DNA of 40,105 bases from an uncultured Bacteroidales bacterium (lineage in GTDB: Bacteria > Bacteroidota > Bacteroidia > Bacteroidales > JAUNSR01): assembly GCA_947074105.1 (NCBI GenBank), contig CAMTON010000027.1, forward strand, positions 1-40,105, in the 5' to 3' direction. A program made the position numbers and the translations under genes. Under the pieces are notes generated by a model. The model made no database searches, was not told the DNA's origin, and saw nothing but the letters and a program-made list of their open reading frames with translations. Of this stretch, positions 1-9,510 are shown piece after piece (the stretch's first letter is position 1; the number at the start of each line of letters is the position of its first letter).

Positions 1-484
1 CATTGTATCCGAAGAAAGTACGCTGAGCAGCAACATAAGAAAGAGCAAGAATTGATCCGCCTTCAGAGATAGCATCCTGTTTTTTAGCAACCTGAATCAT
101 TTTGTGGAATGAGATAGCAGAGATGTCAAGAGTCTTATCAAGAAGAGAATAATCAAGATCATCATAAGGACGTTTCTTACGTACGTTCGGAGACATACCG
201 ATTGAGTGAAGAACGAAGTCTATCTTTCCGCCAAGAGCTTCCTGAGCCTGAGTGAACAATGCTTCAAGATCTGCGATGTTTGTTGCATCAGCAGCGATTA
301 CAGGAGCATTAAGTTTTTCACTAAGTTCATTAACGGAACCCATTCTTACTGCTACAGGAGTATTTGTAAGAACTATCTGAGCTCCCTCTTCAACAGCTTT
401 TTCAGCAACTTTCCAAGCAATAGACATATCGTTTAAAGCTCCAAAAATAATTCCTCTTTTACCTTTCAATAAATTGTAACCCAT
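1..484 (-). CDS. fabI: Enoyl-[acyl-carrier-protein] reductase (NADH), 3'-truncated by window edge
   Basis: Reads leftward from the ATG at 484 and runs off the window after about 161 codons; FabI is usually about 260-285 residues. It reduces the enoyl-ACP double bond in the last step of each fatty acid elongation cycle, in the cytoplasm. The N-terminus shows the atypical short-chain dehydrogenase nucleotide site of FabI, with GALNDMSIAW (residues 15-24) matching the Gx5SIAxxxA pattern, then ADAT, HSIGMSPN, and SYVAAQRTFFGYN near the cut. The second catalytic Tyr region is visible; the downstream Lys lies outside the window. The start is fixed by the family N-terminus MGYNLLKGKRG. From memory the sequence closely resembles Bacteroides FabI. 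The upstream region 485-711 is rich in palindromes (separate entries). Identity is secure; only the truncation limits the annotation. Confidence 0.95.
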   Translation of the reverse strand, partial: MGYNLLKGKRGIIFGALNDMSIAWKVAEKAVEEGAQIVLTNTPVAVRMGSVNELSEKLNAPVIAADATNIADLEALFTQAQEALGGKIDFVLHSIGMSPNVRKKRPYDDLDYSLLDKTLDISAISFHKMIQVAKKQDAISEGGSILALSYVAAQRTFFGYN

Positions 485-578
485 ACTTATTTGTTGTTTG
501 GTTTAATCTTTAATATTGTTTTATCGTTATTAATGCGATGAATAACAGAATCATATATTGTTTATCTGAAATCAGCAA

Positions 579-658
579 CCGATTATAAAATCGGCACAAA
601 ATTAAGTATTTTGTGCCAATATCGAACTTTTTTGATTACTTTTTTATCAAATAATCAA
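579..658. repeat. Three adjacent inverted repeats upstream of fabI
   Basis: Three perfect inverted repeats follow one another. The first is CCGATT (579-584) with AATCGG (589-594). The second is GGCACAAAAT (593-602) with ATTTTGTGCC (608-617), sharing two G bases with the first. The third is TTGATTA (632-638) with TAATCAA (652-658). The first two cover the candidate fabI -7 box and start site. None is followed by a T-run in the direction of the flanking genes, so they look more like operators or leader RNA folds than terminators. Confidence 0.6.
597..604 (-). promoter_or_regulatory. Candidate fabI promoter -7 element (TAATTTTG)
   Basis: On the minus strand TAATTTTG matches the Bacteroidetes -7 consensus TAnnTTTG. 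It would start transcription near 590 and give a leader of about 105 nt before the fabI ATG at 484. It lies inside the left arm and loop of the inverted repeat 593-617. No convincing -33 TTG was found at the usual spacing, so this is a motif match only. Confidence 0.4.
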
Positions 659-711
659 TAAGTTAGTAAAATCTTAATAAATCAGCTCAATATTTAACCG
701 GCTCTAAACAT

Positions 712-3700
712 CTAATTATCAGCATCTCTGTATTGAGTCGGCGTCATTTTGAATGTTTCCTTAAATCTTCTTGAAAAATAACGGCTGTCATCGATTCCAA
801 GTTCATAAGCGATCTCGGTAATAGATTTATCAGTCTCTTTCAGAAGACGGCAGGCATTTTTCATCTTTATGTTGTGGACAAAGTCGATAGGAGTCTGTCC
901 AGTTATCGTCTTAAGTTTTCTGGATAGTGTTGAGCGTGACATACAGAGTTCGGAAGAAAGCCTGTTGATATCGAAATCAGAATCAGAGATATGAGTCTGA
1001 ATGCTTGAAATAACCTTATTAAGAAACTCCTCATCAATGGAACACACTTCAAATTCCCTGATATTTACGTCATTGCTGCTTTTGAAATTTTCGGCAGCTC
1101 TGTCATATTTATTTATAAGATTGTCAATTCTGGCAATAAGCAGATTGTTCTCGAACGGTTTTTCAAGATAAGCATCCGCTCCCGCTTTATAGCCGTCTAT
1201 ACGCGTCTGAGAATTTACACCGGCAGTAAGCAGCAATACAGGAATATGACTTGTATTGATATCTTCTTTTATTCTTTTGCATAAAGTGATTCCGTCCATT
1301 CCCGGCATTGAAATATCGCTTATAATGATATTTATCTCTTTAGATGCTACAATGGAAAGTGCTTCAAGGCCGTTGTTGGCTATAAAAACAGTATAATCTT
1401 TTATAAAGATTTTTCTTATCATGTTCTGAAGATCTATATCATCCTCAACAATAAGAAGATTTTTGCGGGATGTTTTCTCTGTTGCAACCTTAGGAACTTC
1501 CGCTATATCTATTTTCTCTATATTTTCAGGACCGGAAATCAGCCCGTAGGCTGCTGCTCCGACAGGAATTCTTACGGAAAAGACAGACCCCTCCCCTTTA
1601 CGGCTGCTTAACGTGATATCTCCTTTATGAAGCAGAGCAATCTGTTTGCATAGAGAAAGCCCGATTCCGTTAGATGTGCCCGGTTTGGCATCAGGATTAT
1701 TATAAAAAGGAGAAAATATCTTATCCTGTTCTTTCTCATCAATTCCGACTCCGGTATCATGAACTTCGATAACGGCATAAGTTCCGCTTTCAGTTTCCTC
1801 ATCATACAGGAATATAGATATTGAAGCACCGTAATCTGTATATTTTACTGCATTTGACAGCAGGTTGAAAAGTATTTTTTCAAGCTTATCGGGATCAAAA
1901 TATGCAGTCATATTCTCTTTAAGTTCCACTGTAAGAGTTATAGAATTTTTACTTATGACTCCCCGGAAACAGTCTATTATATTATATATGAACGAATCCA
2001 GCTGTCCGTACTTAATATTAAGCTGCATCTTACCGCTCTCAATCTTACGATAGTCAAGAATTTCCTGGAACAGTTGCTTAAGTCTTATTATATTGGAACG
2101 TATTATTCCTACATTGTCTTTATCGGATTCCGCTTCCGATACAATATCTTCTGCCGCGCATGAGATTATGGTAAGCGGTGTAAGAAGATCATGACTGATA
2201 TTTGAGAAATAATCAAGTTTTATCTTAACAAGATCGGCTTCCAGCTTTTTGGAATTTCGCTTCTCCAGTATTCTTTTATAAAATAAAGTAAAGAGAACTA
2301 CAGACAGAAGAAGCAGAAATATATAGACTGAATACGCTAAAGTCGTTTCATAATATGCCGGCTTTCTTGTTATCAGATATTCAAGGGTATTGGAATTCCA
2401 TTTACCGTTTGAAGCACGATGTTTTACAAGAAGCTTATGTTCTCCTTTATTTAAATGCAGGAATATTTTATTATCTCCTTTTGTAAGGTATTTCCAGTCA
2501 GCCTCTCCTTCAAGCTTGTATGCATATTTAGCCTGACGGCCGTTAAGCATATCAAGATTTGAAACGGATATTATTATTTCCGACTGATCGGGTGAAAGAA
2601 CGACTTCCGAAGAGCCACATATCATCGGGTCGCCTGAGAACATAAGACTCTTACCGCCATTTGTCACATCTGTAACGAACAGTGGAGTGATATTTGTCAG
2701 ATCGGCAAAATTGAAGAATCGGTTATTGTCTTTTGTCTTTCCCTTATCATTATTAAAACTGATAAAGCCGCCGTAACCACCATAAAGTATTTCATTCTTA
2801 TGGCCTCCTGATATAGCACCGGGAATAAATCGTGTAATAGGAATGTTATAGTCGAGAGTTGAATATTCCCTGCTGTATTTTTCATTCGGAAAATATTCTA
2901 TAACTCTCTGATCTGAGAAAATCCAGAGATGAGAATCCTCATCTTTAATAATATTGTAAAACTTATTTCCATCCCATATTATATTGTCTGTTATATCAAC
3001 AGGTTTTTCGTCTTTTGCTTTATGGAAGAAACGACCGTCTTCAGTACAGAAATATATGTCATCACCCATAGCTTCAAGGTCCATGACGACATATTCGGTA
3101 AATTCAAAAAAGTCGATGTTATAATCATCACCATAGATATCAGAAACTTTGTGAACACCGTATGTCGGATCATTAACCCATAGTATGCCATTATCATCGA
3201 TTTTCATATTTCGTGCCACAATGACATTGCTCTGCATGAAAGAAACCGATTCAGATCTCGTGTCATAGCGGTAAAGCTCTTTACCGTTATTTACAAAAAG
3301 AATACCGTTTTCACCCTCTACAATATAACAACGACGCCAACGTGTACCGAATTTTATAGTTTTCTCAACATATATTTCGTTGTCTTTTAGACGGATAAGA
3401 TATAGAAGAGGTTTTGTACGGTGAGCTCCCCAGATAATGTCTTCATTATCATTGAAAGACCAAAGCTGAACTATGTCCGCATCCGATGCATCAACTTCAG
3501 GTCCGTATTTTGTTTTTGTTATAAGACTGCCGTTTCTTTTATCATAAAGCATAAGGCCGAAACGTTCCTGCATAAGAAGATATTTATCATTCTTAAGTTT
3601 GGCAAGAGTGCTTATAGCCGGAGAAAGTCCGATTTTAGAAAGAAGATTGTCAAGCGTATATATTTTACTTGATGTATTCCTGAAATCAATGATATAGGAA

Positions 3701-4725
3701 TTATCGTTTCTGGAGGCTATTATAAGATTACCGTTATTCATTGTGGTAATATCTTCCCATAACTTACCATCAAGGACAGAATTTATTATAGGTTTGTTCT
3801 TAAGAGTTCCTTCAGCCGTACGTTCAAAGCGGCAAAGTTTTGCCTGAGAAATAGACCATAAATCTCCATTTATAGTATCGATATTTATAAATATATAAGA
3901 ACTTTCTGTTTCGTTGCTTCCAAGTGTTTCAGGCTGAAGAGTGAATTTATCGTCCGAATCAGGATTGAATCGTAAGATTCCTTTATCTGTTGTAGTTATC
4001 CAGAAACATGAAGTTTCGGGATCCTGAATCATTCTTCCGTATCGTGTATTCTTCAGATCATTTGGATATTTCTCCGTCTTACCTGTTTTAGTATCATAAA
4101 GTAAAATTCCGCTTCTGTTGAGAAGAAGAAATACCCTACCGTCTCTGGATTCAGTTATCTGATTGATATATTCATCGGAGCGTCGGACTACAGTAACAGA
4201 AGAGATTTCATTCAGCTCGCTGTCAAGATGAATTATTTTATCTCTTAATGCCGCAAGAACCTCTCCGTTCTCCATAACAGTGATACATGTCACATGCCGG
4301 CTCAGGTTAAGTGCTTCAGGAATGAATACTTTATATCCGTTATTTTTGTCAACGACAAAACATCCGTTTACAGAACTTACCCATATACGTCCCTTTCTGT
4401 CACCTGTGATCTGCGATATTTTATTGTTTCGCAGAATATTTCCGTCACTGTCATATCTGAAGATTCTGGTATTATATCCATCATAAAAACAAAGTCCGTT
4501 ATCTGTCGCAATCCAAAGAAAACCGTCATTATCCTGATAAATATATTTAACAGAATTAGAAGGCAGCTGTTCTTTGTTAAGAATCGGATATATGTTTATT
4601 TCATTGGGCGCTTTATCTTCATTTTCTGCCAAACGCATGAAGCGGGAATCTGAGTTTTTCCCGGATATCGTGGATGTTATAAATGACAAAAAAGTGAATA
4701 ATATGATGGTAAGTATGTTTCTCAT
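712..4725 (-). CDS. Hybrid two-component system (HTCS) sensor/regulator of glycan utilisation
   Basis: A 1337-residue one-protein two-component system. In order: signal peptide (about 1-22); a periplasmic two-component-regulator propeller with many blades of the YIYQDNDGFLWIATDNGL type (about 60-690); a Y_Y_Y domain before the membrane; one transmembrane helix (about 796-817); a HisKA domain with phospho-acceptor His845 in NISHDLLTP; an HATPase with N-box N954-N958 plus DTGVGID and GIGLSLC; a receiver with phospho-acceptor Asp1137 in SDISMPGMDG and a KPF lysine; and an AraC-type helix-turn-helix (about 1230-1335, ending RRFKETFKMTPTQY). All catalytic residues are present, so it should be active. 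Family members bind oligosaccharides in the periplasm and activate nearby degradation genes. It diverges from the lyase-GH2 operon, which is its likely target; the inferred ligand is a rhamnogalacturonan fragment. Length is typical for HTCS proteins. Confidence 0.95.
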   Translation of the reverse strand: MRNILTIILFTFLSFITSTISGKNSDSRFMRLAENEDKAPNEINIYPILNKEQLPSNSVKYIYQDNDGFLWIATDNGLCFYDGYNTRIFRYDSDGNILRNNKISQITGDRKGRIWVSSVNGCFVVDKNNGYKVFIPEALNLSRHVTCITVMENGEVLAALRDKIIHLDSELNEISSVTVVRRSDEYINQITESRDGRVFLLLNRSGILLYDTKTGKTEKYPNDLKNTRYGRMIQDPETSCFWITTTDKGILRFNPDSDDKFTLQPETLGSNETESSYIFINIDTINGDLWSISQAKLCRFERTAEGTLKNKPIINSVLDGKLWEDITTMNNGNLIIASRNDNSYIIDFRNTSSKIYTLDNLLSKIGLSPAISTLAKLKNDKYLLMQERFGLMLYDKRNGSLITKTKYGPEVDASDADIVQLWSFNDNEDIIWGAHRTKPLLYLIRLKDNEIYVEKTIKFGTRWRRCYIVEGENGILFVNNGKELYRYDTRSESVSFMQSNVIVARNMKIDDNGILWVNDPTYGVHKVSDIYGDDYNIDFFEFTEYVVMDLEAMGDDIYFCTEDGRFFHKAKDEKPVDITDNIIWDGNKFYNIIKDEDSHLWIFSDQRVIEYFPNEKYSREYSTLDYNIPITRFIPGAISGGHKNEILYGGYGGFISFNNDKGKTKDNNRFFNFADLTNITPLFVTDVTNGGKSLMFSGDPMICGSSEVVLSPDQSEIIISVSNLDMLNGRQAKYAYKLEGEADWKYLTKGDNKIFLHLNKGEHKLLVKHRASNGKWNSNTLEYLITRKPAYYETTLAYSVYIFLLLLSVVLFTLFYKRILEKRNSKKLEADLVKIKLDYFSNISHDLLTPLTIISCAAEDIVSEAESDKDNVGIIRSNIIRLKQLFQEILDYRKIESGKMQLNIKYGQLDSFIYNIIDCFRGVISKNSITLTVELKENMTAYFDPDKLEKILFNLLSNAVKYTDYGASISIFLYDEETESGTYAVIEVHDTGVGIDEKEQDKIFSPFYNNPDAKPGTSNGIGLSLCKQIALLHKGDITLSSRKGEGSVFSVRIPVGAAAYGLISGPENIEKIDIAEVPKVATEKTSRKNLLIVEDDIDLQNMIRKIFIKDYTVFIANNGLEALSIVASKEINIIISDISMPGMDGITLCKRIKEDINTSHIPVLLLTAGVNSQTRIDGYKAGADAYLEKPFENNLLIARIDNLINKYDRAAENFKSSNDVNIREFEVCSIDEEFLNKVISSIQTHISDSDFDINRLSSELCMSRSTLSRKLKTITGQTPIDFVHNIKMKNACRLLKETDKSITEIAYELGIDDSRYFSRRFKETFKMTPTQYRDADN

Positions 4726-4744
4726 AAATGTGTTAATTGTATTG

Positions 4745-4752
4745 CAAATATA
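4745..4752 (-). promoter_or_regulatory. Candidate HTCS promoter -7 element (TATATTTG)
   Basis: On the minus strand TATATTTG fits TAnnTTTG exactly and lies 20 bp upstream of the regulator start at 4725, giving a very short leader. The -33 region is weak: only a TTTA-like sequence near 4775-4778. Confidence 0.45.
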
Positions 4753-4911
4753 TAAAAAAGATACACAAAAAAGCTAAAGCACTGATTATTAATGTGGATT
4801 TTTTATATACCAAGGTGGAAATTTGTAGCACGCTGAAAATTAATGCATTTATCCTCATAAGTTGCTTCATATATCCCCAACTCTGAAATCTTTATGATAT
4901 TTCTTTGCAGT

Positions 4912-4939
4912 ACCCAATCAAACACACGTTAACCCAATC
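4912..4939 (+). promoter_or_regulatory. Direct repeat ACCCAATC x2 with 20-bp period, candidate HTCS operator
   Basis: ACCCAATC occurs at 4912-4919 and again at 4932-4939. When the following bases are aligned, about 13 of 20 positions match between the two units. A direct repeat spaced by two helical turns is what an AraC-type dimer would need. It lies in the A/C-rich, nearly G-free leader of the lyase gene, whose start is at 4989. Against this, operators of activators usually sit upstream of the -33 region, and no clear -7 box was found for this gene; the best is TTTCTTTG at 4900-4907. Confidence 0.3.
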
Positions 4940-4988
4940 TAAGAAACACAAAAAAAAGAAACACGGAAACACACAAAAAACACAACTT

Positions 4989-7900
4989 ATGAATAGAATT
5001 TTAACCTTAATTCTAATATCATTAACACTTTTCTGTTCAAATGATATAGCGGGACAGAGAATACAGCAACCATTGGGAAGAGGTGTCGTAGCGGTGAGGA
5101 ATGGAAGCAATGTTCTTGTTTCATGGAGAAAACTGGCTCAGGAGCCTGAGGACGCAACCTATAATGTATATTACAGATCTATAGGAAGCAGCGGTTATAC
5201 AAAACTTAACTCAGATCCTTTAAGTCTGACTAATATGAGTACAACGACATCGAAACTTCCTGTTAACTCAGAAGTAGCGGTAGCTCTTGTCAATGGAAGC
5301 ATTGAAGAAGAAAAAAGTGCGCCTTTTATTTTTAAAAATCATGAACTGAGAGGCGTATTTTTTGAAATTAATTATGACACTACCATTTTACCAACAGATA
5401 AATACACTACCAAGTACGTGTGGCCTGCCGATCTCACAGGAGACGGAGAGTATGACTTTATAGTCGACAGACTGGCCACCGCTGATGGTTTGACAGACAA
5501 AATAGAAGGATATGCCAGAGATGGAAAACATCTCTGGACTGTCGACCTCGGCCCGAATGTAAAAATAAGTCGCGGACACAATGACATGGTCGTAGCATAC
5601 GACATCGATTGCGACGGAAAAGCAGAAGTAATAATCAAAAGTTCCGACGGCACCCGTTTCTGGGATGCTGACAATAAACAGTGGGGCGAATATCTTCTTG
5701 GGAAAGAGGATACGGATGGCGACGGAATTATTGATTATGAAAATCAGAATGTAAAAAATCCACCACAGTATATCACCGTTATCGACGGAATGACAGGCAA
5801 AGAAAAATCAACAATAGAGATGCCTTTCCCGAGCGACGGAAGTGACACATACAAAAGAAACAATAAAGCCAACTATATGGATACCGAATATTCCAAACTT
5901 AACGGACATATGGGTATCTGCTATCTTGACGGAATTCATCCTTCCGTGACGATGGAATATATGGTGCGCGATATAAATAAGACTCATCATTATTATGTTT
6001 CGGCATGGGGATATGATTTTTCCTCCGGTAATGCAGGAACATGGAAAGAACATTTCACATGGAGCAGGAACGATAAGAATCCATGGCCGGCAGAATTTCA
6101 TCATATAAGAATCGGAGATGTTTCTCTTGACGGACGTGACGAGATTCTTGACGGAGGTTTCGCCGTGAAATATGACGGAACAATGCTTTTCAGTGCAGGT
6201 ATTTCTCATGGAGACCGTTTCAGAGTCGGTGATATTGATCCGGACCGTCCCGGACTTGAAACATTTGCTATTCAACAGAATGCAGGTGACATGCTTGGAC
6301 AGATTCTATATGATGCGGCGACAGGCGAACCTATTAAGAAATGGTATATGGGATCAGTAGGTGATGTCGGACGCGGAGAATGTATGGATATAGATCCGAA
6401 TCATAAAGGTTATGAGATGTGGAGCACAATGGGCAATCTTTATAATGCAAAAGGTGAACTTATAAAAGAAGGAGCTATAAACAGTGAGCTTCCATTCCCT
6501 ACCGAAGGTGTATGGTGGGACGGCGAACTTGATCGTGAATACGTATCCTCTCCTGACGGTAACGGTTATAATCCGGATGTCAGAAAATATAATAACGGCA
6601 GCGGTGGTAACCGTCTTATTGAGATTGGAAAATTAAGCGGTTACACAATTACTTCAGAATATGGGAAAAGAGCAATGTACTGGGGAGATATAATTGGCGA
6701 CTGGAGAGAGGAACTTATTTTCAGACGCGGGAACACTACTTCATGTACAGGGATAGTAGGTTTCACTACCGATTTCGCAACTAAAATTGATGATATATAT
6801 TGCCTTCAGGAAGATCCTAATTACAGAATGCAATGTACAACAAGAGGATATTATCAGAGTGCAATACCCGGATTTTATCTTGGTTATGATATGCCAAGAC
6901 CTCCACTTCCGCCGTGTATGGTAACTGATCTTGTATGGGGTAAAGGCAGTGAATGGAATTCCGGTTCTCAGAATTTCAGCAACTATCAGAGAAATGAAAC
7001 AGCAGTATATGCTGACGGAAAATCAGTTTTATTTGATCTTGCAGGAAATAGCGAAGTTAACATCAGCAGTGAAATTCAACCGTCAGTAGTATATGCAATG
7101 CCACCGAAGGGAAAGACATATAACTGGAACGGAGAAGGATCTCTTAACGGAAAAATGGATTTGTGGAAAAGTCAGAACGGAGTTCTTTCAGTTAATATTC
7201 CACTTAACAACACCGGTACAACTTATATTTCAGAAGGAATTCTTGAACTTAACAATATTCTTACGGGTCCTCTTTCAATTCGGGCAAAAGGTACACTTTC
7301 GGGAACCGGAACTGTAAAAGATTCAGTGATTTTTGAAGGAGCTTTAAATTATGAAGGTTGCCGAATCAAACCGGGAACAGAAAAAGAACCGTTCGGAAAA
7401 CTTGAATTTAAGAAGACTCTGAATATTAATAAAGAAGTTTATCTTGAACTTGATCTACGTACAGGCAGCAATGCTCAATGTGACTATATAATTACTGACG
7501 GAGATCTAAATATAGGAGGTTCTCTTATAGTAAACTTCAAATGTGATGAAGAGAAACCTGAAGCCGGTAAATACAGAATTATAGAATATAAAAAAGAATT
7601 CACCGGAGATATTGAAAATATTAAGGTATCAGGTCTTTCAGGTATCTCATATAATATCATTAATGAAGACAATGCCATTTATCTGAATATTAATTCTCAG
7701 AGATCACCTTCAAATGAAGTGTTCTGGAATGGAGGAGTCAACTCAGTTCTTGATTTCCAGACAGAAAATCTTCTATTGAACGGAACAAATACTTCTTTCG
7801 TTGCTCTTGACGAATTGTTCTTCGGCGATGATGCGGAAAAAGTTTCAGTAGTTATAAATGATGATATACCATCTTCAGGTATAAGATTCATAAATGAAAA

Positions 7901-9506
7901 GAAGAATTATACTGTTTCAGGAAACGGAGCTTTCTCAGGAAGTGCAGGTCTCACAAAAGAGGGAAGCGGTTCGGTGTTTATGAAAGCTACAAAAAACACT
8001 TATACCGGAGCGACAGTAATAAATGGAGGAAGCATTACGGTTGATGAACTGGCAGACGGAGGATTACCGAGTTCAATTGGTGCTGCTTCAGGAGATGCCG
8101 GAAATCTGCAGATCGGTGATGCTGTGTTAATTGTGAATAACTCAAACGCGGCAACAAACAGAGGTATTACTCTTAATGATAATGCAACGATAAGAATACC
8201 TTCCGGAATAACTTCTTTAAAGGGTATTATAAAAGGAAAAGGTACTCTGGTAAAAGAAGGTTCAGGACAGCTTAACATAACGTATGACGGAACAAATACC
8301 TGGAGCGGAGGAACTATACTTAGAAGTGGTACGCTTGCTATGGGAACATATCGTTCGACATTCGGTGCAGTAGGTTCTAAAATTCTTGCAGAAGGTGGAA
8401 CAATACAGGTTTTTGACAACAATTCGACGTCTGCGATTCCGGCATTCAATCATCAACTTGAAATAGCAGAAGGAAAATCTCTTAGATTCAATACGGGAAG
8501 CAGATGTCATATTAAAGGTAGCTGGACAGGCAGTGGCACGGTCACTATAAACTTCCCATATGTAAGAGCTGATTTTCAGACCGAAATGAAAGATTTCGAA
8601 GGGAAAATCATTGCTACAGGAAGTCAGTTCAGACTGAATCAGGCTACAGACATGTCTAAAGCGGTACTTGAACTTTCAGACGGAGTTTATATGGCTCATA
8701 TGACTTCAGGAAGCGGCAATGAGAATAACCTAACGACTAAAATCGGAGGAATAACAGGAAATTCAACGACATGCAGTTTTGGAACAGGAACTTATAAGAT
8801 CGGTTATTTAGGAAATGATGATTCTTTTGCCGGAACATTTGGTTCAAATGCCACTCTTCATAAATATGGAGAAGGATCTCTGACTCTGACAGGTGCAAGC
8901 AGTTGTTCTGTAACAGTTTATGAAGGTACTCTGATAACAAAGAATATATCCTCTCCTATTACGACAGGAACAATTACAATTTCTTCAGGAGGCACGCTTT
9001 CAGGTAAAGGCCATGTTTCTTCGGTTACTGTGAATCAGGGAGGTACGCTGAAAACAAAACTTAATGATTATTCGATTTCCAATATGACCATAAAAGGAAA
9101 CTGCAACGTCAAACGCGGTGCAATCATTGATATAAGATGCAAATCAGGTTACAATGATTACTTCAATGTAACAGGAAATCTTACAATGGCCTCACCGGAA
9201 ATAAGAATGTCTCTTATAAGCGGAAGCTGGTCAGCAGGTGATGAATATCAGGTTTTCAATGTTGACGGCAATATATCACTGAGCGGAGAACCGGTATTTG
9301 AACCGTCAAGCCCGGCAGAAGGCCTTGAATGGGATTATTCGGATCTGCAGGAGAAAGGGATATTAAAAGTTAAAGTCGCAACTTCTATTAATGAAGTGAA
9401 AGCAGATAAGGAAGAAGAAGTCATTTATGATATTCTTGGAAGAAAAGTCAGCAAAGCGAAAAAAGGATTTTATATTATAAATAACAAAAAACAAGTTGTA
9501 GAGTAA
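4989..9506 (+). CDS. Secreted rhamnogalacturonan lyase (PL11) with autotransporter-type beta-strand repeats and sorting-type C-terminus
   Basis: A protein of 1505 residues from the ATG at 4989. The open frame extends 28 codons further upstream, but MNRILTLILISLTLFC at 4989 is a proper signal peptide. Residues about 25-650 are a family 11 polysaccharide lyase (YesW/YesX type), which cleaves the rhamnose-galacturonate backbone of RG-I by beta-elimination. Its propeller carries metal-binding loops: DLTGDGEYD (148-156), DIDCDG (from 205), DTDGDG (from 241) and DVSLDGRDE (from 377). After about residue 670 comes a beta-solenoid-like tail with autotransporter-associated repeats near 978-1018, 1079-1120 and 1283-1325 (for example GLTKEGSGSVFMKATKNTYTG). 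The last 40 residues (YDILGRKV, then KKGFYIINNKK) resemble a type IX secretion sorting tail. First gene of an operon with the GH2 gene 4 bp downstream. The lyase assignment is firm; the function of the tail is inferred. Confidence 0.93.
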   Translation: MNRILTLILISLTLFCSNDIAGQRIQQPLGRGVVAVRNGSNVLVSWRKLAQEPEDATYNVYYRSIGSSGYTKLNSDPLSLTNMSTTTSKLPVNSEVAVALVNGSIEEEKSAPFIFKNHELRGVFFEINYDTTILPTDKYTTKYVWPADLTGDGEYDFIVDRLATADGLTDKIEGYARDGKHLWTVDLGPNVKISRGHNDMVVAYDIDCDGKAEVIIKSSDGTRFWDADNKQWGEYLLGKEDTDGDGIIDYENQNVKNPPQYITVIDGMTGKEKSTIEMPFPSDGSDTYKRNNKANYMDTEYSKLNGHMGICYLDGIHPSVTMEYMVRDINKTHHYYVSAWGYDFSSGNAGTWKEHFTWSRNDKNPWPAEFHHIRIGDVSLDGRDEILDGGFAVKYDGTMLFSAGISHGDRFRVGDIDPDRPGLETFAIQQNAGDMLGQILYDAATGEPIKKWYMGSVGDVGRGECMDIDPNHKGYEMWSTMGNLYNAKGELIKEGAINSELPFPTEGVWWDGELDREYVSSPDGNGYNPDVRKYNNGSGGNRLIEIGKLSGYTITSEYGKRAMYWGDIIGDWREELIFRRGNTTSCTGIVGFTTDFATKIDDIYCLQEDPNYRMQCTTRGYYQSAIPGFYLGYDMPRPPLPPCMVTDLVWGKGSEWNSGSQNFSNYQRNETAVYADGKSVLFDLAGNSEVNISSEIQPSVVYAMPPKGKTYNWNGEGSLNGKMDLWKSQNGVLSVNIPLNNTGTTYISEGILELNNILTGPLSIRAKGTLSGTGTVKDSVIFEGALNYEGCRIKPGTEKEPFGKLEFKKTLNINKEVYLELDLRTGSNAQCDYIITDGDLNIGGSLIVNFKCDEEKPEAGKYRIIEYKKEFTGDIENIKVSGLSGISYNIINEDNAIYLNINSQRSPSNEVFWNGGVNSVLDFQTENLLLNGTNTSFVALDELFFGDDAEKVSVVINDDIPSSGIRFINEKKNYTVSGNGAFSGSAGLTKEGSGSVFMKATKNTYTGATVINGGSITVDELADGGLPSSIGAASGDAGNLQIGDAVLIVNNSNAATNRGITLNDNATIRIPSGITSLKGIIKGKGTLVKEGSGQLNITYDGTNTWSGGTILRSGTLAMGTYRSTFGAVGSKILAEGGTIQVFDNNSTSAIPAFNHQLEIAEGKSLRFNTGSRCHIKGSWTGSGTVTINFPYVRADFQTEMKDFEGKIIATGSQFRLNQATDMSKAVLELSDGVYMAHMTSGSGNENNLTTKIGGITGNSTTCSFGTGTYKIGYLGNDDSFAGTFGSNATLHKYGEGSLTLTGASSCSVTVYEGTLITKNISSPITTGTITISSGGTLSGKGHVSSVTVNQGGTLKTKLNDYSISNMTIKGNCNVKRGAIIDIRCKSGYNDYFNVTGNLTMASPEIRMSLISGSWSAGDEYQVFNVDGNISLSGEPVFEPSSPAEGLEWDYSDLQEKGILKVKVATSINEVKADKEEEVIYDILGRKVSKAKKGFYIINNKKQVVE

Positions 9507-9510
9507 TATC

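Noticed and set aside
632..658. TTGATTA/TAATCAA hairpin as a terminator for the HTCS gene
   Set aside because: On the minus strand the stem is followed by A residues rather than T, so it does not fit a Rho-independent terminator.
4905..4988. Upstream start for the rhamnogalacturonan lyase, adding 28 residues
   Set aside because: The added part is a Lys/His/Thr-rich stretch that would bury the clear signal peptide starting at 4989.
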